Shown: positions 24,414-33,062, numbered from the stretch's first letter. The stretch is DNA of 64,000 nucleotides from Streptomyces roseicoloratus (GCF_004117935.1 NZ_SDOY01000116.1:1-64000), one strand, 5' to 3'. The notes: a model not told the origin generated them from the sequence alone. A program made the numbers and translations.

Positions 24414-26060
24414 GACGGCCGTCCGCTCCTCCGTCTCCTCCCGTACGGCCTCCGCCGTCGTCGGCCTGAGCTCGCCGTCGAGCCGCAGCCAGCGGGTGAT
24501 CCCCAGCGACTCCAGGAAGGGCACGTCGTGGCTCACCACGACCAGCGCCCCCTCGTAGGCGTCGAGCGCGGAGGTCAGGCTGTGCACCGACGCCAGGTCC
24601 AGGTTGTTGGTCGGCTCGTCGAGCAGCAGCAGCTGCGGAGCGGGTTCGGCGAGGAGCAGCGCGGCCAGGGTCGCGCGGAACCGCTCGCCGCCCGACAGCG
24701 TGCCCGCCGGCCGGTCGGCCCGGGCGCCCCGGAAGAGGAACCGGGCGAGCCGCGCCCGGATCTCGTTGACCGTGGCCCCCGGCGCGAACCGCGCGACGTT
24801 CTCCACCACGCTCCGCTCGTCGTCCAGCAGGTCGAGGCGCTGCGGCAGGAAGCGCATCGGCACCCGCACCGACACCTCGCCCGCGACCGGCGCGAGCTCG
24901 CCCGCGAGCGTCCGCAGCAGGGTCGTCTTGCCGGCCCCGTTCCGGCCGACGAGCGCCACCCGCTCGGGACCCCGCAGCTCGAACTCCCCGCCGACCCGCG
25001 CTCCGTACGGCAGCTCCAGGTCCCGCAGCAGCAGGACGTCGCGTCCCGGGTGCACGGTCGTGCGCGGCAGTTCGATGCGGATCTCGTCGTCGTCCCGCAC
25101 CGCCTCCACGGCCGCGTCGAGACGCGAGCGCGCCTCGGCGAGCCGGTCGGCGTGCAGGGCGCGGTGCTTGCCCGACGAGACCTCGGCCGCCGCCCGTCGG
25201 TTGTTGGCGACGATCCGCGGCACGACCTTGTTCTCGTAGCTCTTCTGCGCGTACCGCTTGCGCCGTGCCAACTTGGACTGTGCGTCCTGGAGTTCGCGCT
25301 TCTGGCGCTGGACGTCGGCCTCGGCGACCCGCACCATCCGTTCGGCGGCCTCCTGTTCGGCGGCGAGCGCGGCCCGGTAGTCCGACCAGGCGCCGCCGTA
25401 CCAGGTGACCTCGCCGTCCCGGAGGTCGGCGATCTGGTCGACGCGCTCCAGGAGTTCACGGTCGTGACTCACCACGACGAGGACCCCCGACCAGGCGTCC
25501 ATCGCTTCGTACAGCCGGCGGCGCGCGTGCCGGTCCAGGTTGTTGGTCGGTTCGTCGAGCAGCAGCACCTCGGGCCGGGCGAGCAGCAGCGCGGCGAGCC
25601 GCAGCAGCACGGACTCCCCGCCCGAGATCTCGCCGATCGTGCGGTCGAGGCCGATCCCGCCGAGACCGAGCTGGTCGAGCACGGCCAGCGCCCGCTCCTC
25701 CACGTCCCAGTCGTCGCCGACCGCCGCGAAGTGCTCCTCGGCGGTGTCACCCGACTCGATGGCGTGCAGGGCGGCCCGGGTCCCGTCGATGCCGAGGGCC
25801 TGGTCGACCCGCAGTCCGGTGTGCAGGACCAGGTTCTGCGGAAGGTAGCCCACCTCGCCGGCGATGCGGACGGAGCCGGCCGAGGGCGTGAGTTCGCCGG
25901 CGATCAGCTTGAGCAGGGTCGACTTGCCCGAGCCGTTGAGACCGACGAGTCCGGTCCGGCCGGGGCCGACGGCCAGCCGGAAGTCGTCGAGGACGGACGT
26001 CCCGTCGGGCCAGGAGAACGACAGGGACGTACAGGTGATGAAGGTGGGGCGGGTAGCCAT
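24402..26060 (-). CDS. ABC-F subfamily ATPase
   Basis: This 552-residue protein has two fused ABC ATPase domains and no membrane segment. Domain 1 has Walker A GLNGSGKST, signature ISGGESV and Walker B LLLDEPTNNLD; domain 2 has GRNGAGKTT, LSGGERF and LLLDEPTNNLD. An arginine/lysine-rich interdomain linker (about residues 220-300) includes KLARRKRYAQKSYENKVVPR. ABC-F proteins act on ribosomes as translation factors or protect them from antibiotics. Type, housekeeping or resistance, cannot be decided by eye. A long 5' region with repeats precedes it, where attenuation control would be expected if it is a resistance protein. GGGAGA is the ribosome-binding site. Confidence 0.9.
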   Translation of the reverse strand: MATRPTFITCTSLSFSWPDGTSVLDDFRLAVGPGRTGLVGLNGSGKSTLLKLIAGELTPSAGSVRIAGEVGYLPQNLVLHTGLRVDQALGIDGTRAALHAIESGDTAEEHFAAVGDDWDVEERALAVLDQLGLGGIGLDRTIGEISGGESVLLRLAALLLARPEVLLLDEPTNNLDRHARRRLYEAMDAWSGVLVVVSHDRELLERVDQIADLRDGEVTWYGGAWSDYRAALAAEQEAAERMVRVAEADVQRQKRELQDAQSKLARRKRYAQKSYENKVVPRIVANNRRAAAEVSSGKHRALHADRLAEARSRLDAAVEAVRDDDEIRIELPRTTVHPGRDVLLLRDLELPYGARVGGEFELRGPERVALVGRNGAGKTTLLRTLAGELAPVAGEVSVRVPMRFLPQRLDLLDDERSVVENVARFAPGATVNEIRARLARFLFRGARADRPAGTLSGGERFRATLAALLLAEPAPQLLLLDEPTNNLDLASVHSLTSALDAYEGALVVVSHDVPFLESLGITRWLRLDGELRPTTAEAVREETEERTAVRSE

Positions 26061-26505
26061 GGATGTCTCCCGGGGAGCGATGCGTGAACAGGGGCAACGC
26101 GTGAGACACCGGGACGCGGGCGAAAGCCGGGACGGTCCGGAAGCGGCCGGTCAGAGCGACCGGGGAGGACCGGGACGGGGCAGCGCTCGTACGCCGAGGT
26201 CGAGGACGGCACACGCGGCGGCGGGGCGGCACGCGCGGCACGGTGTCTCGGACCTCAGACGAGCAACGGCCTTCTCCGATCGGGCGACAACAGGACCGGG
26301 AAAGACGTTACGGCCGGGAGGCGGAGGGCGGCAACGGAATTACGGGCGGTACCACGGCGATGCCGCAGGCGTCGTGCCATGGCGGCGGTGCCACGAGCTT
26401 GACGCGGCCGGTGTCACGGTGTGTGTGACGGCCGGTGTCACGGCCGGTGTCATGGGCGTGTCACGGCCGGTCCGCTCGCCCGCCCGCCCGCCATGGCGGT
26501 CCGTG
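26061..26505. other. Long leader region of the ABC-F gene
   Basis: A 445-bp gap between two minus-strand genes with no credible coding frame. The far end (26406-26475) holds four copies of a GGCCGGTGTCAC-like 12-bp unit. The near end may contain the ABC-F promoter and leader; no clear attenuator hairpin is recognised. Confidence 0.5.
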
Positions 26506-26922
26506 CTACGGGTGCTCCTCCAGGAGATGCGCCAGATCCTGGTCCCAGTCCACGTACTGGTGCTCGCGCCCGTGCGGCACGAGGTGCTGGGAGCGCTCGA
26601 GGAAGCTGCGCAGCTCCGAGGTGCGGACGTGCACCATGGCCACGCCCTCGGGAGCGTGGAACTCGACCACCGTGCGGTCGTATCCGTACGGCCGCAGGCG
26701 GACGTCCCCGACGCCCGCCGGGCCGTCCACGCCCTGCACGAGCAGTTCGCGCGCGAAGGCCCAGGACACCTCGACGCCCTCGAGGGTCGCGGGCGGCGGG
26801 AAGGCCATGCTGACGGCGTACGGGTCCTGGCGGTCGTACCGCAGGGTGGCGGCGACGGACTCGGCCCGGGGCGCGGACGCGACCAGACGCGCCTGCACGG
26901 CCTGCTCGATGACGGTGGACAT
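26506..26922 (-). CDS. SsgA-like (SALP) sporulation/cell-division regulator
   Basis: This 138-residue protein belongs to the SsgA-like family found only in morphologically complex actinobacteria, which place division and peptidoglycan machinery during sporulation. Family blocks are YDRQDPYAVSMAFPPPA, VSWAFARELLVQGVDGPAG and GDVRLRPYGYDRTVVEFHAP, followed by VRTSELRSFLERS. AGGAGG lies just before the ATG at 26922. It is not beside other division genes. Which of the SsgA-G paralogues it corresponds to cannot be settled by eye. Confidence 0.92.
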   Translation of the reverse strand: MSTVIEQAVQARLVASAPRAESVAATLRYDRQDPYAVSMAFPPPATLEGVEVSWAFARELLVQGVDGPAGVGDVRLRPYGYDRTVVEFHAPEGVAMVHVRTSELRSFLERSQHLVPHGREHQYVDWDQDLAHLLEEHP

Positions 26923-27034
26923 GGGGCCAGCCTCCTGTCGCGCGGCCACGGGCCACGTTCTCCTGCGTCTCCCCGACACCAGGAGAGACGAACGAGGAGC
27001 CACCGGAGTGCACTCACCGGGTACGTGAGCTGCG

Positions 27035-27511
27035 TCACCGCGCGTCCGCGCGGTCGAAGTCGCCGCCCGCGCAGGGCCCGGAGTGGTCGCAGTACGGCTG
27101 GTTGCCGGAGGCCCCGCAACCGCACAGCACCGCCCGCGTCTCGTGCCGCTCGCCCCGGTCCGAGCGGACCAGCAGGTCTCCGCGTACCACCAGGCGCCCG
27201 TCCGGCATGCGGCGGACGGTGGTGGGGGAGTCCGGGGGCTCGGCGGTGTCGTCCGCCAGGTGGTAGCGCAGGGCGCCGGAGGGGCAGCGGCGGACCACCT
27301 CGGCGACGAGCTCCGGGGCGGCCTCGTCGGGCCGGACCCAGGGGCGCTTCGCCAGGTCGAACACGCTCGGCAGACCGTGAACGCACTCGGCCGCGTGCAG
27401 ACAGCGGCGCGGCTCGAAGGTGACGGTGATGCCCTCGCCGTCGTACTCCTTGAGCTTCGGCGCCTCGTCCGGGACGGGGTCGGTGGCGGTGCCGGTGCCG
27501 CGGTCCGTCAT
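27035..27511 (-). CDS. Two-domain iron-sulfur protein (DUF1271-type ferredoxin plus CDGSH)
   Basis: This 158-residue protein has an N-terminal (4Fe-4S) mono-cluster domain of the DUF1271/Fer4_19 type (VTFEPRRCLHAAECVHGLPS, and VVRRCPSGALRYHL). The C-terminal domain is an iron-sulfur CDGSH-like type (AVLCGCGASGNQPYCDHSG) in which a [2Fe-2S] cluster is held by three Cys and one His. The combination suggests electron transfer or cluster exchange, but partners are unknown. It is monocistronic. Confidence 0.9.
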   Translation of the reverse strand: MTDRGTGTATDPVPDEAPKLKEYDGEGITVTFEPRRCLHAAECVHGLPSVFDLAKRPWVRPDEAAPELVAEVVRRCPSGALRYHLADDTAEPPDSPTTVRRMPDGRLVVRGDLLVRSDRGERHETRAVLCGCGASGNQPYCDHSGPCAGGDFDRADAR

Positions 27512-27609
27512 GCGACCAGCCTAGGAACGACGTGACCGATACGCACGCCGGAATTCCCCGACGCGCTTCGGCCACCGGCACCCGGCCGCTACGGGTACTC
27601 CTCGGCCTC

Positions 27610-27756
27610 CCGGCACTCCGCGGCGGCCCCCGGCACTCCGCGAGGCCCCCCGGCACTCCGCGAGACCCCGGCACTCCGCGGCGGCCCCCGGCACTCCGCG
27701 AGGCCCCCCGGCACTCCGCGAGACCCCGGCACTCCGCGGCGGCCCCCGGCGCTCTG
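27610..27756. repeat. 58-bp minisatellite, about 2.5 copies
   Basis: GGCACTCCGCG begins at 27612, 27632, 27652, 27670, 27690, 27710 and 27728. The spacing 20, 20, 18 repeats, so the unit is 58 bp with three sub-repeats. It lies just upstream of the interrupted beta-propeller gene. Confidence 0.9.
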
Positions 27757-27791
27757 GACGGGATCTTCCGGCTGGGCTAGCTTCCGGCGGC

Positions 27792-28252
27792 ATGACGTCC
27801 ATGGGGAAGACGAGAAGGCCGCGAGAGACGAGCACGACGCGCGAGGCGGGGCAGACGCGTCCGTCAGGGAGGGTGTGGCGGCCGGGCCGCCCGTGGGCGG
27901 CGGGACTCGCCGCGGGGCTGGCGGCCGCCGCGCTCGCCACGGCTGTGACGGCGGCGCCCGCCGCGGCCGGAGAGCGCGTGGCCGGCGAGTGGCGGCTCAC
28001 GCAGACCGGCACCGACGCCCGCTTCCGCGGGCTCGCCGCGGTCAGCCGCTCGGTGGCCTGGGCCGCCGGTTCGAAGGGGACGGTGCTGCGCACCACCGAC
28101 GGCGGGAAGAGCTGGCGAAACGTCTCGCCGGCCGGGGCCGGGGCACTGGAGTTCCGGGATGTGGAGGCCTTCGACGCCCGGCGCGCCGTGGTCCTCGCGA
28201 TCGGCGAGGGCGAGGCGTCGCGGGTCTACCGCACCGAGGACGGCGGCGAGAC
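27792..28252 (+). pseudogene. 5' part of transposon-split secreted beta-propeller (Ycf48-like) gene
   Basis: This part encodes residues 1-153 and two bases of codon 154. It has a basic N-terminus, a signal peptide (about residues 31-60; AAGLAAGLAAAALATAVTAA), and the first blades of a propeller with GTVLRTTDGGKSWRNVSP and RTEDGGE motifs, the BNR/Ycf48 pattern. The transposon starts at 28253, immediately after GAGAC. Joined to 33924-34629 the frame gives 389 codons including the stop, with the restored motif YRTEDGGETWTESFRN. Read as it stands, the frame runs into the element and stops at 28595. Homologues are annotated as oxidoreductase-like or photosystem-assembly-like proteins; the role in Streptomyces is unknown. 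Confidence 0.9.
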
Positions 28253-28291
28253 TGTCCTCCGACAACGAATCTTGCTCGTTTGCCATCGAAG
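28253..28291 (+). repeat. Left 39-bp terminal inverted repeat
   Basis: It starts TGTCCTCCGACAACGAATCT and ends GCCATCGAAG. It matches the reverse complement of the right end at 37 of 39 positions; the mismatches are at positions 23 and 27. Confidence 0.97.
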
Positions 28292-28322
28292 CGTGATGAC
28301 TACCGGTTTCGGGACATCGAAC
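28282..28322 (+). repeat. Internal transposase-binding-type repeats, left end
   Basis: GCCATCGAAG (28282) and GACATCGAAC (28313) lie 31 bp apart; GACAACGAAT (28261) is a further variant. The right end repeats the pattern. Confidence 0.7.
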
Positions 28323-28401
28323 CTTAACCGTGCAGGTCAGGAGCTTCCTTGTCCGGGGGCCGGAGTCGCGGCGGATGGGACTGACCTGCTTGGATTCCGG
28401 C

Positions 28402-29151
28402 ATGACGGATTGGGCGCAACTCAGCCATGCCTACGGCTCGGCGGAAGACATGCCGGTGCTGCTGGATCAGATCGCTTCGGAACCGAGCCCCGAGCGTTGG
28501 AACGATCTGTGGTCGGCGCTCTGTCATCAAGGCAGTGTCTACTCGGCCAGCTTCGCGACCTTGCCGTGGCTGGCCGATGTAGCCGGCCGCGATGACCGGG
28601 AGCAGGCGGTGAGCGCCTTGAACCTGGCGGGTGCGATCTTGGCGGGCTCTGACCAGCCGCACGGGGCCGGCGACGTCCGCGCCCAGCACGCTGCGGAGGT
28701 CGAGACCCTGCTGGTAGCGGTGAACGAACACCTCCGGACATCGTCCGATCGGAACGAGTACGCCTATCTCCTGGAATCCATGCTGAGCTTCGAAGGCGTC
28801 GTGGGCTGGGGCGAAGACCTCGCCTGGGGCCTCGTGAACGAGGAGTACGAGGTCTCCTGTCCTGGCTGCGAAGCCGCGCTGTTCATCGTCATCGGCGAGC
28901 GCGGGTTCTTCTCCACGAGCGGTGACTACGCGCTGTCGGAGGATGACGTCGAGACGACGCCCCTGCGTCCCGCCAGCCCCGCGGCCATGGATGGCATCGG
29001 CCGCCGGCTCCACGACATCGCCCTCGCCGACGGGCACCAAGACGTCGCCAGCGCGATGACCTACGTCTTCGGCGATGCGACGTGCCCCGACTGCGAAACC
29101 GGCTTCTCCGTAGCGGATCAGGTCAGTGCCGATTGGTCCGCAACACACTGA
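28402..29151 (+). CDS. Transposon cargo protein of unknown function, HEAT-like with CPxC pairs
   Basis: This 249-residue protein is the only gene in the element pointing the other way from the transposition operon, so it is likely cargo. The N-terminal part (about residues 1-60; WAQLSHAYGSAEDMPVLLDQ, then LCHQGSVYSASFATLPWLA) resembles helical HEAT-like proteins seen in Streptomyces genomes, some near toxin systems, as a weak impression only. Two metal-binding-type pairs, CPGC (in EVSCPGCEAALF) and CPDC (in DATCPDCETGFSV), about 75 residues apart, could form a zinc site. The ATG at 28402 is preferred; an in-frame start at 28330 is nearer the transposon end. I do not assign a function. Confidence 0.7.
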   Translation: MTDWAQLSHAYGSAEDMPVLLDQIASEPSPERWNDLWSALCHQGSVYSASFATLPWLADVAGRDDREQAVSALNLAGAILAGSDQPHGAGDVRAQHAAEVETLLVAVNEHLRTSSDRNEYAYLLESMLSFEGVVGWGEDLAWGLVNEEYEVSCPGCEAALFIVIGERGFFSTSGDYALSEDDVETTPLRPASPAAMDGIGRRLHDIALADGHQDVASAMTYVFGDATCPDCETGFSVADQVSADWSATH

Positions 29152-29200
29152 GCAGGTCCAGCGAAACGCAGGCTTCTTCGTCGAACCGGGCGCTGGTGCC

Positions 29201-30016
29201 TCAGGTCGCCCGGTTTTGACGGGAGAGAGCTGTAGCCGGGAGCTCACCGAGTTTCCGTGCTCGGTAGGCGGCCTGTCGGCAGGCGTGCGAGCACCACCGT
29301 CGGGCTGCTGAGGCCGGCTGCATGGGAGTGCGGCAGAAGCCGCATGTCGGGCCCGTGGGGACGTTGTGGCCGGTGAGGGGTTGGGCTGGGTTCTGCTGGC
29401 GCAGGAGGTAGTCCTGGTCTCGGCATCGCTGGCAGTAGTCGGCCGGGCCGCGGCGGCTCATGGGGATGCGGTGGATGATCTCGCCGCACTTCGTGCAGAG
29501 TTTCGCCGGGGATGCGGTCGGGGCCGGTGGCTCGGGGGGCCGCTCGACGCCTTGGCGGTGCGCCATCCGGCGGCAGCGGGGGGAACACCAGGACGGCGTG
29601 CTCTTCCCCGGGGTCCTGGGCAGTTCGATCCCGCAGTATCCGCAGGTCGGGGTGCCGATGGTGCGTCGCAAATGGGCGCGCTGGCGGCAGCGGGCGGAGC
29701 AGTGGCGGCGGGGGCTTCCGCCGGCGGTGCCCTTCGGCGGGAGCGGGGCGTCGCACTCGGCGCATCGGGTTGCCGGGCCTTCGAGGGCTTCGCGAAGGGC
29801 GGCGGGGTGACGGCCGGTGGCGGCGGCGAGCCGGCCCCAGCTCGGTTTCCCGCGGTGGTGGGGCGGCGGGCAGAGGTAGTCCCGCAGGTAGGCGGGCTGG
29901 AGGTGGTTGGCCTGGGCGAGGCGGACGATGAAGGTCTCGACTCCTTCGCGGTCCAGCGGCCGGATTTGGCGGGGGAGGCGGGAGACGGTGGGGTCCGGCT
30001 CCATGTCGGGGGTCAC
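29201..30016 (-). CDS. TniQ-like target-selection protein with four zinc ribbons
   Basis: This 271-residue protein ends the transposition operon. Residues 10-80 (RLPRQIRPLDREGVETFIVR, then AQANHLQPAYLRDYL) resemble the N-terminus of TniQ/TnsD proteins, which help choose the target. The rest is four C-x2-C...C-x2/3-C units: Cys85/88/106/110, 125/128/144/148, 174/177/195/198 and 225/228/242/246. Three are followed by an Arg-rich helix such as CRQRAHLRR or CRQAAYRARK. That array suggests a DNA-binding module. Canonical TniQ is usually larger, so this architecture is unusual. The GTG start at 30016 overlaps the tniB stop (GTGA). Assignment rests on position and N-terminal pattern. Confidence 0.72.
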   Translation of the reverse strand: MTPDMEPDPTVSRLPRQIRPLDREGVETFIVRLAQANHLQPAYLRDYLCPPPHHRGKPSWGRLAAATGRHPAALREALEGPATRCAECDAPLPPKGTAGGSPRRHCSARCRQRAHLRRTIGTPTCGYCGIELPRTPGKSTPSWCSPRCRRMAHRQGVERPPEPPAPTASPAKLCTKCGEIIHRIPMSRRGPADYCQRCRDQDYLLRQQNPAQPLTGHNVPTGPTCGFCRTPMQPASAARRWCSHACRQAAYRARKLGELPATALSRQNRAT

Positions 30017-31008
30017 CGAGCGGTCCGTCGGCGGGGCTTGGGCGAGGCGGCGATGTCGAGCGGAACGTCCTCCAGGCCGTACTTGGTGAGTTCCTCGGTG
30101 CCGGTGAGGATCGCGTCGATGGCGGCGCCGCGGATCTGGTGGGAGAGGGAGCCGATCATGCCGCCGCAGCGTTCGTGGAGGAAGCGGTCGAGGCGGATCA
30201 GGCTGAACGGTTCGTGCTTAAGCAGGACCAGCGTGCCTTCCAGGGTCCTGACCAGGCCCTTCCACTCGGGTCCGTAGGGGAAGGGGTGGGTGCGGATGAG
30301 GGTGAAGCGGCCCGCGATCTGTTCGCCGCGGACGCCGGCCAGCAGGCGCTCGACGTTGATGCCGGCGTAGACGAACGTCGCGGGGATGCGCTCGGAGAAG
30401 TACTTGAGGGTGTCGGCGACCTCGGCGCCGTTGCGGCTGGTCAGCGAGATGTTGTGGAGCTCGTCGACGAGGACCAGGCCGGTGCGGGCGTCGGTGCAGA
30501 CGCCGACGACGGCTTCGATGATGTCGGTGATGTTGAACCGGGCGGTCACCGGCAGGCCCAGGAAGCGGGCGAACTCCGCCGCGATCATGCGGGGTGTCGC
30601 GGCGGGCGGGACGGTGACGTAGACGACCGGGATGCGGCCCAGGTCACCTGGATGGCGGGAGCGGTCCAGGAGTTCGTGGGCCAGGCCGAGCTGGGTGATG
30701 GCGATCGTCTTGCCGGTGCCGGCCGGCCCGGAGACGATCAGCCCGCGGCGGGCGCTGATCGCGTGCCGGTTGAGCAGGACCAGGCGCCGGCCGGTGGCGA
30801 CGGTGTGCTGGACGGTGGAGGTGCGGACCACCAGCAGGCGGGTGTGGTAGTCGAGCCGTTCCTCGTCGTAGGCCGTCCGCTTGGCCGCGGGCAGGGCGAC
30901 GTACTCGTCCGGGGCCAGTCGCGGCGGTGCCTCGGGAGGGCGGTTGATGAACCGGACCCAGCCTTCGAGGGTGGTCAGGTGCTGCCCGGTCTCTTCCGGC
31001 TCGCTCAC
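30013..31008 (-). CDS. tniB: TniB-type AAA+ transposition ATPase
   Basis: This 331-residue ATPase is the regulator of a Tn5053/Tn7-like transposase, comparable to TnsC and MuB, which bind target DNA and activate strand transfer. Walker A is GPAGTGKT (residues 94-101) and Walker B is LVLVDE (178-183). A sensor-like Asn lies in VYAGINVERLL. The N-terminal region (WVRFINRPPEAPP, then ERLDYHTRLLVVRTSTVQ) is typical of TniB. The GTG start overlaps the tniA stop as GTGA, and its own stop overlaps the tniQ-like start, so the genes are translationally coupled. ATP-dependent target search is inferred from the family. Confidence 0.9.
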   Translation of the reverse strand: MSEPEETGQHLTTLEGWVRFINRPPEAPPRLAPDEYVALPAAKRTAYDEERLDYHTRLLVVRTSTVQHTVATGRRLVLLNRHAISARRGLIVSGPAGTGKTIAITQLGLAHELLDRSRHPGDLGRIPVVYVTVPPAATPRMIAAEFARFLGLPVTARFNITDIIEAVVGVCTDARTGLVLVDELHNISLTSRNGAEVADTLKYFSERIPATFVYAGINVERLLAGVRGEQIAGRFTLIRTHPFPYGPEWKGLVRTLEGTLVLLKHEPFSLIRLDRFLHERCGGMIGSLSHQIRGAAIDAILTGTEELTKYGLEDVPLDIAASPKPRRRTAR

Positions 31009-33062
31009 TTCCGCCTCCAGGGGTCTTCGAGCGGGTCGAACAGACCCAGCGGGATCACTTCCGCCAGCGACTCCCCGTCTGACTCGTCCTCTGGGTGGTC
31101 CGGTTCGGCGGGCTTGGGGGCCGGGATGGAGGGGCCGGTGTTCTTGGTGCGGGCCGCGACCCGCCGCTCGCGCCGGCTCGGCCGGGAGCCCGGCTCGCCC
31201 GGCGGTCCGGCGTGCGCGCGGGTCAGCAGGGCGGAGACGGCGTCGGCGAGCTCTTCCTCCGTCGCCTCGGGCAGCTGCCGGGCGACGTGGTCCCAGGCCA
31301 GGTCCCCGAACGGAACCGGGACCCGCTTCAGGTGCTTCCAGGTGGCCGGCACCCACCCGCCGTCGCCGTGGTGATCGCGTACCCAGATCCGGGAGACGTC
31401 GTAGGGGTCGTGATGGACCTCCCAGAGCCCGTGCTTGGCCTGGACCCCCGAGTGCTGGCGCCGCATCGGGCCCAGCTCCTCGCTGTCGTAGATCCGGTTC
31501 TTGATCTTGATGCCGTAGTCGTTGACCACCCGCCAGAGGGCGGGCAGCAGTTCGACGTAATCGTCACCGCTCAGCGCGACCGGGACGTAGCCGCAGGCCT
31601 CGATCAGGGCGGCGTACTTCTCGTTCGGGGTGAACGCCCGGCCCGGGTGCGCGGGATCCCGCAGACCGTCGTGCGGCCGGTTCTGCCACGCGGCGACGAT
31701 CCACTCGTCCAGCAACTCCTGCAGTTCCAGCAGGGACCACAGCCGCTCGCGCTCCAGTTGGCGGCCGCGGTGATCGGTGCTGCGGCCGGTGTAGCCGGCG
31801 ACGAACTGGGCGAACAAGGTGGCCACCGAGCCGAGCATCTTCTCGATGTGGCCCTTCTCGAAGGGCGAGCCCTTGTGCGTGGGCTGGAACTCGATCTGCA
31901 GGAACCGGCAGGAGGACTGGAAGTTGCGGGAGATGAAAACCTTCCCGTGGTCGCAGACGATCGTCTCCGGCACGATCACCGGCCGGGCGGCGGCGTGGGC
32001 CAGGCGCTCGTCGAGCTGAAGGAGCCGGCGGTGCGGCAGCACCGACCGGGACATCGCCAGCGCCTCCGCCCAGCCCGGCCGCATGGGCTCGGGGGTGACC
32101 GTGCGGGCCAACAGCACGCTCGCGTCGACCGACTTCGTGGTCGGCCGCAGCACCGCCGCGGTCAGCGTCCTCGTTGCGACGTCGATCATGCCGGTGAGAT
32201 CGACCTTCCCGGTCACCCCGCTGTCCAGGAGCACCAAGACGTCGAGCGGGGTGGAGTCGATCTGCATGATCTCGCCCGGCGCGAACGCCTCCCGCTCGCC
32301 GAACGGCCCGACCGCCCCGTGAGCGCGCGAACGCCGGGTGACGGCCGAGCCGAACGTGTGGGTGCCGTCGGTGAGCTTGGCCAGCAGCCGGTAGAGGGTC
32401 CGCTCCGAAGGCAGCTTCACCGCCCGGCCCTCGGGCGTCTGCCGCAGCAGCTCGCCGGTCCGCCAGATGATGAACGTGCCCCGGCGGGTCGAGGCGTCGA
32501 CGGCCTCGGCGATCGCCTGCCGCATCGCCGCCACGATCTGGTCGTCCACCGCCCCGAAGGCCGGCTTCTTGCGGACCGGCCGGTGATCGGCCAGCCCCAT
32601 CACCCCTTGGGCCTGGTAGCGGCGTCGCTTAAGGGCGACCGTGCTCGCGGCGGCCGGGTGGCCTGCCGCGGTCAGCTCGGCGGCCTTCGCCCGCTCGCGG
32701 ACCGTCAGCGACCGGCCCGGGCCGTACTCGGGCCGGGGCTCGGCGCCTGGACCCGCATCTGGAGGCAGGCCGTGCAGCACCTCGAGGATGTGCCCCTCCC
32801 ACCACAAGGCCTTCTGCCTCGCCTGCTCGGGCAGGGTCTCCAGCAGGGAGGCGGCCGGCAGCGGCATCCGCACCGGGCTGCCGATCACCGCGAAGTCCTC
32901 CGCGGCCAGCAGCTCCTTCGTTCCGACCACCAGCGGCTCGGCTTCCCCCTCGCCGGTCAGCGTCACCGACGTCGCCGAGACCGCCACCACCGCCCGGACC
33001 TGCCCCGCGGCCCGCACCCAGGCACCCGCCTCGATCGCGGCCGGCCGCCGCAGATTCGTCAC
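31005..33062 (-). CDS. tniA: TniA-type DDE transposase
   Basis: This 685-residue protein is the catalytic transposase, an rve-superfamily integrase with a Mu-type C-terminal domain. The triad is Asp269 (EIMQIDSTPL), Asp371 (IVCDHGKVFI) and Glu407 (GHIEKMLG), with 35 residues between the second Asp and Glu, as in D,D(35)E enzymes. The N-terminal 240 residues hold helix-turn-helix DNA-binding regions (SLTVRERAKAAELTAAG and LPSERTLYRLLAK). The C-terminal 90 residues are disordered and Pro/Glu-rich and may contact the ATPase. It joins transposon 3' ends to target DNA. The GTG start at 33062 overlaps the tnsA stop (GTGA). Confidence 0.93.
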   Translation of the reverse strand: MTNLRRPAAIEAGAWVRAAGQVRAVVAVSATSVTLTGEGEAEPLVVGTKELLAAEDFAVIGSPVRMPLPAASLLETLPEQARQKALWWEGHILEVLHGLPPDAGPGAEPRPEYGPGRSLTVRERAKAAELTAAGHPAAASTVALKRRRYQAQGVMGLADHRPVRKKPAFGAVDDQIVAAMRQAIAEAVDASTRRGTFIIWRTGELLRQTPEGRAVKLPSERTLYRLLAKLTDGTHTFGSAVTRRSRAHGAVGPFGEREAFAPGEIMQIDSTPLDVLVLLDSGVTGKVDLTGMIDVATRTLTAAVLRPTTKSVDASVLLARTVTPEPMRPGWAEALAMSRSVLPHRRLLQLDERLAHAAARPVIVPETIVCDHGKVFISRNFQSSCRFLQIEFQPTHKGSPFEKGHIEKMLGSVATLFAQFVAGYTGRSTDHRGRQLERERLWSLLELQELLDEWIVAAWQNRPHDGLRDPAHPGRAFTPNEKYAALIEACGYVPVALSGDDYVELLPALWRVVNDYGIKIKNRIYDSEELGPMRRQHSGVQAKHGLWEVHHDPYDVSRIWVRDHHGDGGWVPATWKHLKRVPVPFGDLAWDHVARQLPEATEEELADAVSALLTRAHAGPPGEPGSRPSRRERRVAARTKNTGPSIPAPKPAEPDHPEDESDGESLAEVIPLGLFDPLEDPWRRK

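Noticed and set aside
28330..28401. Upstream start for the cargo gene
   Set aside because: The extra 24 residues begin very near the terminal repeats and lack a ribosome-binding site; ATG 28402 gives a more natural start. It is not fully excluded.
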